Positions 1 to 5,329 of a stretch of DNA of 7,365 nt are shown here, piece after piece. Each line of letters begins with the position of its first letter. Position 1 is the first letter of the stretch. Source of the DNA: Campylobacteraceae bacterium. Its GTDB lineage: Bacteria; Campylobacterota; Campylobacteria; Campylobacterales; Sulfurovaceae. The DNA lies in contig JALWQQ010000069.1 in assembly GCA_027083075.1 (NCBI GenBank), positions 1-7,365 of the forward strand, in the 5' to 3' direction. The notes below the pieces were generated by a model that did no database searches, had not been told where the DNA came from, and was given only the letters and a program-made list of their open reading frames with translations. The position numbers and the translations under genes were made by a program.

Positions 1-853
1 TTTTAGCGCGCTTGGCAAGGTTGAAGAAGTGCTCCGCCATCCGTGTTGTTTCGACCCCCTCCGGCAGTGCGATCGTTACGGAATTGCCTTCGAAATCCTC
101 TGTTTTGAGTTGACGATCGTAGGGTTTGATGAGGTGAAGCTTGGCAAGAAGAAGGGTTGCGATCGCCTCATATTTTTGCGCCTCTTTTTCAAGCTCCTCT
201 TTGGAAGCAAGTGCTCCAAGTGCCTTATCGAGTGTAGCGATCTTCTTCTCGATGCTGCGGCGCTTTTGGCGTTTTTTCTCTTCTAAGCGCTTTTGGTGAA
301 AGTCGCGGTATCGCGCTTCGAGGTAGGCGTCGATGTCGAAATCTTCAGGTAGTGGATCGTCCTCTTTTTGCGAGCGTGCAGGCAAGGGTGCGAGTGTTAC
401 GCTGGGGCGTACGATGCGGTAGGATTGCTCGGCGTCGATGTGGCGCAGCGCTTCGATGACGGTATCGTTCTCATCTAACAAAATAGCGTTGCTGTGCTTT
501 CCCGTAAACTCCAGTCGTAATGTCAGTTTCTGCTCTTTGTAGCTTTTGCCGGAAAGAAGATGTAGCAGTAAGATGCGATCGTCTTGCACCAGTGTCGCAT
601 CGAGCAGTGTCGCCCCGCCGAGGTAGCGGTGAAGCAGGGTATCGAAGGGGGCACAAAAGTCTTGGATCGGGCGCTGCGGCGTGACCTTGAAGACCTGCGA
701 GTGCCCGCGACGCATATCGAAAAGGTAGCTTGCCTTATGTGCAGTGTCGGCAAAGGTGATCTCTATGCCGTTTTCGCTGATGCGCCGCGCTCTCAGAAGG
801 TGCTTGTATCGTGATAGTCGTTGTGCCAAGCGGTGCAAATAGCTGCGTTTCAT
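1..853 (-). CDS. rqcH: RqcH/NFACT-family ribosome-associated quality-control protein, N-terminal part (3' end outside window)
   Basis: The minus strand is open from an ATG at 853 to the window edge, giving 284 codons with no stop. The start MKRSYLHRLAQRL and the block FTGKHSNAILLDEND (about residues 116-130) are typical of the NFACT-N domain. An Asp-Arg pair (D92-R93) matches the conserved DR of the family, which B. subtilis RqcH needs for activity. Residues about 172-240 are rich in K, E and R (DFHQKRLEEKKRQKRRSIEK) and look like the coiled-coil middle domain; the C-terminal NFACT-R part lies outside the window. Family knowledge: RqcH binds obstructed 50S subunits carrying peptidyl-tRNA and adds C-terminal alanine tails that mark the peptide for proteolysis; older annotations call it fibronectin-binding protein. 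An in-frame ATG at 895 would add 14 residues, but homologues start near MKxxxL and neither start has a clear Shine-Dalgarno. The gene diverges from leuC. Confidence 0.88.
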   Translation of the reverse strand, partial: MKRSYLHRLAQRLSRYKHLLRARRISENGIEITFADTAHKASYLFDMRRGHSQVFKVTPQRPIQDFCAPFDTLLHRYLGGATLLDATLVQDDRILLLHLLSGKSYKEQKLTLRLEFTGKHSNAILLDENDTVIEALRHIDAEQSYRIVRPSVTLAPLPARSQKEDDPLPEDFDIDAYLEARYRDFHQKRLEEKKRQKRRSIEKKIATLDKALGALASKEELEKEAQKYEAIATLLLAKLHLIKPYDRQLKTEDFEGNSVTIALPEGVETTRMAEHFFNLAKRAK

Positions 854-859
854 GCGCGC

Positions 860-868
860 ATTGTAACA
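860..868 (-). promoter_or_regulatory. Extended -10 promoter element for rqcH
   Basis: The minus strand reads TGTTACAAT, an extended -10 (TGn followed by TACAAT). The hexamer ends 6 bases before the ATG at 853, so transcription would be expected to begin at or next to the start codon, and no ribosome binding site fits between. No -35 is evident. The spacing is unusual, so either the transcript is leaderless or the true promoter is farther upstream. Confidence 0.4.
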
Positions 869-889
869 CAGAAACCCAAATCTCTTAAT

Positions 890-903
890 AGTCATTCATG
901 ACT
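890..903. repeat. Perfect 6-bp inverted repeat in the rqcH/leuC divergent region
   Basis: AGTCAT and ATGACT are separated by two bases (AGTCATTCATGACT). It lies about 25 bp upstream of the rqcH -10 and could be an operator for a dimeric regulator. No regulator family can be assigned. A looser copy of the same theme (GTCATTGCATTCACGGACTT) follows at 911-930. Confidence 0.35.
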
Positions 904-946
904 TTGCATTGTCATTGCATTCACGGACTTCGCATAAAATCATCGC

Positions 947-963
947 CGCACTTTCCAAGTGCG
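947..963. repeat. 7-bp stem, 3-base loop inverted repeat between rqcH and leuC
   Basis: CGCACTT pairs perfectly with AAGTGCG around the loop TCC. No run of T follows on either strand, so it is not a convincing terminator. It is about 85 bp upstream of the leuC -10 and could be a protein-binding site or a repeat relic. The remaining sequence between 854 and 1040 shows no coding signal that I can support. Confidence 0.35.
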
Positions 964-1049
964 ACTCAAATTTTCTGCAAACCCCGTAAACGCGAGCACA
1001 ACGCAAATTCAAAGAATGCTATTTCAAGATTCGGGTAAAAGATTTTGGA

Positions 1050-1055
1050 TATAAT
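1050..1055 (+). promoter_or_regulatory. -10 element of the leuC promoter
   Basis: A perfect TATAAT (within TTTTGGATATAATTCGC) lies 28 bases before the leuC ATG. Transcription would start near 1062, giving a leader of about 20 nt that contains the Shine-Dalgarno AGGAA at 1073-1077. No clear -35 is seen; the A/T-rich stretch upstream fits the Campylobacterota housekeeping promoter style. This placement rules out a TTG at 1045 as start, since it would precede the transcript. Confidence 0.7.
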
Positions 1056-1083
1056 TCGCTTACTTTTCAAGCAGGAAACGACG

Positions 1084-2364
1084 ATGGGTCAGACAATCAC
1101 CGAAAAGATCTTCTCCGAACACGCAGGACGCGAAGTTAAAGCGGGCGAGATCGTGCGCGTCGATATCGATATGATCATTGGCAACGACATCACCACGCCT
1201 ATTTCGATCCGCGCCTTCGAAGAGAGCGGCGCGACGAAGCTGGCGCGCCCCGACAACTTCTGTATCGTGATGGATCACTATATTCCCGCCAAAGATATCG
1301 CTTCGGCGAACCAAGCCAAGATCAGCCGCGATTTTGCGGTAAAGCACGATCTGAAGTACTTCTTTGACGAAAAAGATATGGGGATCGAGCATGCGCTCTT
1401 GCCCGAAAAGGGACTTGTCGTACCCGGCGATGTGATCATCGGTGCCGATAGTCATACCTGTACGCACGGCGCGTTGGGTGCCTTCAGTACCGGTATGGGA
1501 AGTACCGATTTGGCGTTTGCGATGATCACCGGCGGCAACTGGTTCAAAGTGCCCGAGACGATCAAGGTGGTACTCAAAGGTAAGCCCGGTAAGCATATCT
1601 ACGGTAAAGATATCATCTTGGAGCTGATTCGCATCCTCGGAGTGGACGGCGCGCTCTACAAAGCGCTCGAGTTCACGGGCGATAGCTTGCAATATCTCGG
1701 TATGGACGACCGCTTCAGTATGTGCAATATGGCGATCGAAGCGGGCGCGAAGTCGGGTATCATCGCGGTGGATGAGATCACGCAAGCCTACCTTGACGAG
1801 CGCACAAAACTCAACGGCGGTTTGCGCGCCGAGCCGAAGATCCACTATAGCGACGAGGATGCTTCGTATGCACAAGTCGTTGAGATCGATGTGGCGAAGC
1901 TCTCTCCTGTCATTGCGTATCCCTTCTTGCCGAGCAACGGCAAACCGATCGAGCAGGCGGTTGCGGACGATTTGAAGATCGATCAGGTGATGATCGGCAG
2001 TTGTACCAACGGGCGTATCGAAGATTTGCGCATCGCCGCCGAGATCGTCAAGGGCAAACGCGTCGCCAAACATACGCGCATGATCGTCACGCCCGCGACG
2101 CAACGCATCTTTATGCAAGCCGAAAAAGAGGGGCTCATCGACACGCTTATCGAAGCGGGCGCGGTGGTCAGCAACCCCACCTGCGGTGCATGTCTGGGCG
2201 GCTATATGGGCATCCTTGCCGACGGTGAGCGTTGTGTAGCGACCACCAACCGCAACTTTGTCGGACGTATGGGCGCGCGCACTTCGGAGATCTACCTTGC
2301 CAACTCTGCCGTCGCCGCCGCCAGCGCGATCGCGGGCAAGATCGTCGATCCGAGGGCGCTATAG
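1084..2364 (+). CDS. leuC: 3-isopropylmalate dehydratase large subunit (LeuC type 2)
   Basis: This 426-residue protein of the aconitase superfamily isomerises 2- and 3-isopropylmalate in leucine synthesis, together with the small subunit LeuD, in the cytoplasm. Visible signatures are GADSHTCTHGALGAFSTG (about residues 120-137), GSCTNGRIEDL with Cys307, and NPTCGACLGGYMG with Cys367 and Cys370; these three cysteines are the expected [4Fe-4S] ligands, at the spacing usual for the 420-residue bacterial/archaeal type rather than the 465-residue E. coli type. The ATG at 1084 is chosen because AGGAA lies 6 bases upstream and the family starts MGQTITEKI; a TTG 13 codons upstream overlaps the -10 region. 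No leuD or leuB adjoins it, so partner genes must be elsewhere. Homoaconitase or a related dehydratase is the main alternative, and substrate cannot be decided from the large subunit alone. Confidence 0.92.
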   Translation: MGQTITEKIFSEHAGREVKAGEIVRVDIDMIIGNDITTPISIRAFEESGATKLARPDNFCIVMDHYIPAKDIASANQAKISRDFAVKHDLKYFFDEKDMGIEHALLPEKGLVVPGDVIIGADSHTCTHGALGAFSTGMGSTDLAFAMITGGNWFKVPETIKVVLKGKPGKHIYGKDIILELIRILGVDGALYKALEFTGDSLQYLGMDDRFSMCNMAIEAGAKSGIIAVDEITQAYLDERTKLNGGLRAEPKIHYSDEDASYAQVVEIDVAKLSPVIAYPFLPSNGKPIEQAVADDLKIDQVMIGSCTNGRIEDLRIAAEIVKGKRVAKHTRMIVTPATQRIFMQAEKEGLIDTLIEAGAVVSNPTCGACLGGYMGILADGERCVATTNRNFVGRMGARTSEIYLANSAVAAASAIAGKIVDPRAL

Positions 2365-2374
2365 CGTCCCAAAA

Positions 2375-2405
2375 TAGAGAAATATTTTCTCTACTTATCT
2401 TTTCA
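2375..2405 (+). terminator. Probable weak intrinsic terminator of leuC
   Basis: TAGAGAAA and TTTCTCTA form an 8-bp perfect stem around TAT (2375-2393), starting 10 bases after the leuC stop, followed by the T-rich CTTATCTTTTC. The stem is poor in GC, so termination may be leaky. Confidence 0.5.
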
Positions 2406-2428
2406 AATTTCCATTTTTGAACGCTTTG

Positions 2429-2437
2429 TGCTATACT
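2429..2437 (+). promoter_or_regulatory. Extended -10 promoter of the CZB gene
   Basis: TGCTATACT is an extended -10 (TGn plus TATACT), preceded by a T-rich stretch. Transcription would start near 2444, leaving a leader of about 27 nt that holds a strong Shine-Dalgarno (GGAGGG, 2459-2464). Confidence 0.6.
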
Positions 2438-2470
2438 ACTGCCCAAAAGACTCCGCATGGAGGGTAGGGA

Positions 2471-2947
2471 ATGTTAAATAAAACAACTGTGTTGCAAGAG
2501 CTCAATAAGGCGAAGGTAGCGCATACGCGTTGGGTGAAACGTGCTGAACACCTTATCGAGGGCTTTCCTGTCGATAAGGAGTTTATCCCTCTTGAGTCGA
2601 CCTCGTGTGTATTTGGCAAGTGGCTTTATGAGGGTAGCGGCATGCAGCTTCGTATCAATGAAGAGTTTAAAGAGATTATCGAGCAGATAGAGTTTTATCA
2701 TGATGCGCTACACGACAATTACGCCAAGATTTACCAACTCTATTTCATTATGCCTGAAAAGCGTTCATTGCTTCAAAAGATCATGACATTCAACAGTAAA
2801 ACCATAACGGCTAAAGAGAAGGAAGAGGCGCTTTACTATTTCGGATTACTTAAAAAGAACTCTAAATCACTTTTGGAACTACTTGATCGGTTTGAGAAAA
2901 AGATCCGTGCCACGTCAAGCTTTGATAAGATTACCGAAGTAGATTAG
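2471..2947 (+). CDS. Stand-alone CZB (chemoreceptor zinc-binding) domain protein
   Basis: The 158-residue protein carries the full CZB signature: His18-xx-Trp21 (HTRW), Cys46 in CVFGKW with Gly49 and Trp51, and His77-xxx-His81 (HDALH). The His-Cys-His-His set corresponds to the zinc ligands known from E. coli DgcZ and H. pylori TlpD. It is all helical in character, has no signal peptide or membrane segment, and has no chemoreceptor signalling or GGDEF domain; residues about 95-158 are a charged helical tail of no recognised family. CZB domains elsewhere sense zinc or, through the zinc-bound Cys, hypochlorite and redox state. Here it may act as a free sensor or adaptor, which is inference. The ATG has GGAGGG 6 bases upstream. 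The gene looks more AT-rich than leuC, and its stop TAG interlocks with the frdB stop on the other strand. Confidence 0.85.
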   Translation: MLNKTTVLQELNKAKVAHTRWVKRAEHLIEGFPVDKEFIPLESTSCVFGKWLYEGSGMQLRINEEFKEIIEQIEFYHDALHDNYAKIYQLYFIMPEKRSLLQKIMTFNSKTITAKEKEEALYYFGLLKKNSKSLLELLDRFEKKIRATSSFDKITEVD

Positions 2948-3648
2948 AAGCCAAATCCCCCGCTAAAATCGGGCGTACCGAAACTTTGCGTCGTGAAGTT
3001 GGGATCGTTATAGCCTGCTTGTACACTCAGCGTTCGCAACTGCAAAATATCGCTTTTGGGATCGATCCCTTTGGGGCATACGGCGGTACATTCGCCACAC
3101 AGCGTGCAGTCCCACACGCCTTTGTTTTGAATGGCATCGATGATGCTTTGGCTCTGCGCTTCTCTTGGATCGATCGCATAGCGATAGGCACGTGTCAGGG
3201 CAAAGGGTCCCAAGAAATTTTCCTCTACCGCCAAAACGGGACAGACCGAATAGCAGCTATCGCAGAGGATGCAGTCGGTCTGCCGTTCCGTTTTTTCTGC
3301 ATCTTCGGGGGTGAGTGCCGTTTCCGTGTAACGATGCAAGACAGCTTCGCTACGCTTCAAGCTCTTGAGCGCTTGGCTTTTATCTACTTTCAGATCGCGC
3401 AAAAGCGGGTGAAAACGCAACGGCGCCACCATGTCACCGTCGCATACCATATGCGCACAAGAGAGCACCTCTTTGTCGTTGACACGCACGGCACAGGTAC
3501 CGCAGACCGAGGCGCGGCAGCCCGCCGCAAAGGTGAGCGTAGCATCGTATCTCTCTTTGATCTCGTAAAGTGCCGACAAGAGCGTTTGACCCTCGCTTAC
3601 CTCAAAGCTCTCTATCGTGCCGTTGCGTTCGATCTTAAGCGTTATCAT
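2944..3648 (-). CDS. frdB: Fumarate reductase/succinate dehydrogenase-family iron-sulfur subunit with an extra cluster cysteine
   Basis: This 234-residue subunit passes electrons to or from the FrdA flavin. The N-terminal ferredoxin fold has C44, C49, C52 and C64 for [2Fe-2S] (GCRASVCGTC...LSC). The C-terminal half has CILCDSCYSVCP (C126, C129, C132, C136) and CTLCGECTAVCPKGIDP (C181, C184, C187, C191). In classical FrdB/SdhB the third motif is C-x5-C-x3-C with Val or Ile where C184 stands, giving [3Fe-4S]; the added Cys predicts a second [4Fe-4S], as in non-classical type-E and thiol:fumarate reductase enzymes. The ATG at 3648 is preferred because AAGGAGG precedes it and the family begins here (MITLKIERNG); longer in-frame starts run back into frdA. 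It overlaps the frdA 3' end by 14 bases, implying translational coupling. No CCG-domain or membrane-anchor gene follows: the next gene is convergent. Confidence 0.88.
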   Translation of the reverse strand: MITLKIERNGTIESFEVSEGQTLLSALYEIKERYDATLTFAAGCRASVCGTCAVRVNDKEVLSCAHMVCDGDMVAPLRFHPLLRDLKVDKSQALKSLKRSEAVLHRYTETALTPEDAEKTERQTDCILCDSCYSVCPVLAVEENFLGPFALTRAYRYAIDPREAQSQSIIDAIQNKGVWDCTLCGECTAVCPKGIDPKSDILQLRTLSVQAGYNDPNFTTQSFGTPDFSGGFGF

Positions 3649-5266
3649 CCGCCCCTCCTTGTTTCGCCTCGATGTGGTAGGCAAAGGCATCGTTGGTTTC
3701 GGGAAAATCCTCACGATAGTGTGCACCGCGGCTCTCTTGACGCTTGAGTGCCGCCTCGATCAGCAGTTCGGCAAGTAACAATGCGTTTTCAAACTCCAGA
3801 TACTCTACCAACGCTTGGTTGTTTTGCACGCTACTATCACCCAGTTTAATCGCTTGTGATCTCTCTTTGAGATCATTAAGCGTCGCTTGTGCCGCTTTAA
3901 GGCCCTCGGCGGAACGAATGATGCCCGCCTTTTTATAGAGCAGATCACCGAGTTTTCGGCGTAGTGTATAGAGGTTTTCGCCTCCTTTGCGGTCGCAGAT
4001 CTTCTGGATACGCTGCGTTAAAGCATCTGCTCGATCGCTTATCGGCACAGAATTGTCGTACTCCTTGGCATAGGCTGCCGCTGCTTTGCCGGCAATCTCG
4101 CCAAAGACAACGATCTCTAACAAACTATTGCCCCCCAAACGATTGGCACCGTGGATATGCATATTGGCGCATTCGCCCGCGGCAAAAAGTCCTTCGCAAC
4201 CTCTTACCTCTGTCTTTAGTGTCGTTTCGATACCGCCCATCGTATAGTGCACCACCGGTTTGATCGGCAACAACGCTTCGGCAGGATCGATCCCTTCGTG
4301 CAAGCGTGCCAATGCTATCTCTTGAGGCAAAAGCGCTTCGAGCTTCTCTTTGCCTATGTGCCTGAGATCGAGATAGACCTTGCTGCCCTCTTGCATCTGT
4401 GCAAAAATCGCACGCGCCACCTCATCGCGCGGTGCCAACTCGTCCACAAAGCGTTCGCCTGCTTCGTTGACCAGATACCCCCCCTCGCCACGCGCACTTT
4501 CGCTAATAAGGATATTGGAGCTATAGAGCCCTGTCGGATGAAACTGTACAAACTCCGGATCGCTCAGGGTCGCTCCCACACGGTACGCCGCCGCAAGCCC
4601 GTCACCCGTCGCGCCGTAGAGGTTGGTTGTGTGCCCGTGGTAGATCGCCCCGAAACCGCCCGTTGCCAAGACAATCGCTTTGGCATCTACGGTGACGATG
4701 TTGCCTTGGCGAATATCCCAGAAGTAGGCACGATGCGGCTCCAGCGCCAAGAGCAGATGCTCATGCAAAAACCTTACGCCCAAACCCCATGCATGATCGT
4801 AAAGGGTGTGTAGGATCTTGAGTCCCGTATAGTCTTGCGCATAACAGGCACGCGGCGCCGACGCGCCCCCCATACGTCGCTGCGCGATGCTTTTTAGTGA
4901 AGGGTGAAGAGTGAAGGGTGAAGGGTTTTGGTAGGCATCGCTTTGCGATGCTTTTCTGCGTGAAAAAGGCACGCCGAGCCGTTCCAGACGGGCGATCGCT
5001 TCGGGCGCCAAACGACACATCATCTCGATCGCCTCCTTATCACCCAAGCCTTTGGCGGCGTTGAGCGTATCGGCGATATGTGCTTCGATGCTGTCAGCTA
5101 CGACATTGCCGAGTGCGGCGTTGATGCCCCCTTGCGCCATCGAGGTTTGCGCTTGGGTAGGGTAGAGTTTGGTTGCCACTGTGACATTCTCGGCACCAGC
5201 TTCTTTGGCGGCTATCGCAGCGGAGAGCCCCGCCCCGCCGCTACCGATAACGAGTACGTCTACCAT
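3635..5266 (-). CDS. frdA: Fumarate reductase/succinate dehydrogenase-family flavoprotein subunit carrying a repeat-derived insertion
   Basis: This 543-residue FAD protein is the fumarate/succinate catalytic subunit. It has the dinucleotide motif VIGSGGAGLSAA (residues 7-17) and the substrate-site residues expected from E. coli FrdA: His243 (QFHPTGL), Arg259 (SARGEGGYL), His340 (VHYTMGG) and Arg376 (GANRLGGNSLLE). There is no Tat or Sec signal, so it is cytoplasmic. Gln40 (AQTSMAQGG) replaces the His that links FAD covalently in classical FrdA/SdhA, so FAD is probably noncovalent. Between GVPFSR (98-103) and IAQRRMGGASAPRACY (127-142) lie about 20 extra residues encoded by a 7-bp tandem array and a palindrome. 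L-aspartate oxidase (NadB) is a relative, but the coupled frdB and the IAQRRMGGAS region favour the fumarate/succinate family. The ATG at 5266 has AGGAG 6 bases upstream, held in a hairpin. Direction of the reaction in the cell cannot be told from sequence. Confidence 0.88.
   Translation of the reverse strand: MVDVLVIGSGGAGLSAAIAAKEAGAENVTVATKLYPTQAQTSMAQGGINAALGNVVADSIEAHIADTLNAAKGLGDKEAIEMMCRLAPEAIARLERLGVPFSRRKASQSDAYQNPSPFTLHPSLKSIAQRRMGGASAPRACYAQDYTGLKILHTLYDHAWGLGVRFLHEHLLLALEPHRAYFWDIRQGNIVTVDAKAIVLATGGFGAIYHGHTTNLYGATGDGLAAAYRVGATLSDPEFVQFHPTGLYSSNILISESARGEGGYLVNEAGERFVDELAPRDEVARAIFAQMQEGSKVYLDLRHIGKEKLEALLPQEIALARLHEGIDPAEALLPIKPVVHYTMGGIETTLKTEVRGCEGLFAAGECANMHIHGANRLGGNSLLEIVVFGEIAGKAAAAYAKEYDNSVPISDRADALTQRIQKICDRKGGENLYTLRRKLGDLLYKKAGIIRSAEGLKAAQATLNDLKERSQAIKLGDSSVQNNQALVEYLEFENALLLAELLIEAALKRQESRGAHYREDFPETNDAFAYHIEAKQGGADDNA
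4884..4955 (-). repeat. In-frame palindrome-plus-tandem-repeat insertion inside frdA
   Basis: Two perfect 11-bp direct repeats (GCGATGCTTTT on the plus strand, 4884-4894 and 4945-4955) bracket the segment. Inside are a 7-bp tandem array (4897-4926) and a perfect palindrome GCATCGC-TTT-GCGATGC (4935-4951). The segment is translated as part of FrdA residues about 104-126, at a place where homologues, as I recall them, have only a few residues. The two direct repeats are 61 bp apart, which is not a multiple of 3, so clean excision between them would shift the frame. It resembles in principle the in-frame palindromic elements of Rickettsia, without evidence of relation. Confidence 0.7.
4897..4926. 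repeat. Heptanucleotide tandem array GTGAAGR, about 4.3 copies, within frdA
   Basis: Units are GTGAAGG, GTGAAGA, GTGAAGG, GTGAAGG and a partial GT; only one base differs among the copies. On the coding strand this gives CCTTCAC-type units, read as Pro-Ser-Pro-Phe-Thr-Leu-His-Pro-Ser-Leu. One unit more or fewer changes the reading frame. Confidence 0.85.
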
Positions 5267-5290
5267 GAAACACTCCTGCGGAATGTTTCA
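5266..5290 (-). promoter_or_regulatory. Hairpin sequestering the frdA Shine-Dalgarno and touching its start codon
   Basis: In the frdA mRNA, TGAAACATTCC (5290-5280) pairs with GGAGTGTTTCA (5276-5266) around the loop GCA: 11 pairs including one U-G. The ribosome binding site AGGAG (5277-5273) is almost wholly inside the stem, and the last paired base is the A of the ATG. The single wobble would be an A-C mismatch in the opposite-strand RNA, so the fold favours the sense transcript. It may limit or condition FrdA translation. Confidence 0.6.
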
Positions 5291-5322
5291 AATGAGGAAT
5301 GAGGAATGAGGAATGAGGAATG
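5291..5322. repeat. Heptanucleotide tandem array AATGAGG, 4.6 perfect copies, in the frdA leader
   Basis: Four perfect AATGAGG units (5291-5318) are followed by a partial AATG. The array lies between the likely frdA promoter and the ribosome-binding-site hairpin, directly abutting the hairpin. It does not encode protein in any supported frame. Unit number would set leader length. Confidence 0.88.
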
Positions 5323-5329
5323 TTGGTAT

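Noticed and set aside
29..286. Plus-strand frame of 85 codons with a hydrophobic stretch
   Set aside because: It is antisense to the RqcH coiled-coil region, whose Lys/Glu codons give Phe/Leu on the other strand.
1045..1083. TTG start giving LeuC 13 extra residues
   Set aside because: The TTG precedes and its codons overlap the TATAAT, so it would not be in the transcript; ATG at 1084 has a Shine-Dalgarno and matches the family start.
1060..2118. Long open frame (352 codons) antisense to leuC
   Set aside because: It lies wholly within leuC, has no family motif or ribosome binding site, and its His/Arg/Asp-rich composition is that expected from the complement of the leuC codon pattern.
2986..3747. 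Open frame of 253 codons on the plus strand across frdB
   Set aside because: It is the antisense of a clear iron-sulfur subunit with all cluster motifs on the other strand; no recognisable domain and no supported start.
4247..4813. Open frame of 188 codons on the plus strand within frdA
   Set aside because: Complement of conserved FrdA sequence including its active-site motifs; no ribosome binding site or family resemblance.
4884..4955. The 11-bp direct repeats as a target-site duplication of a transposon
   Set aside because: No transposase or inverted terminal repeats are present, and removing one repeat plus the insert (61 bp) leaves frdA out of frame, so a simple insertion with duplication does not restore a plausible ancestor.
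5291..5322. Heptamer array as a CRISPR array
   Set aside because: Units are 7 bp and contiguous with no spacers, and no cas genes are nearby.
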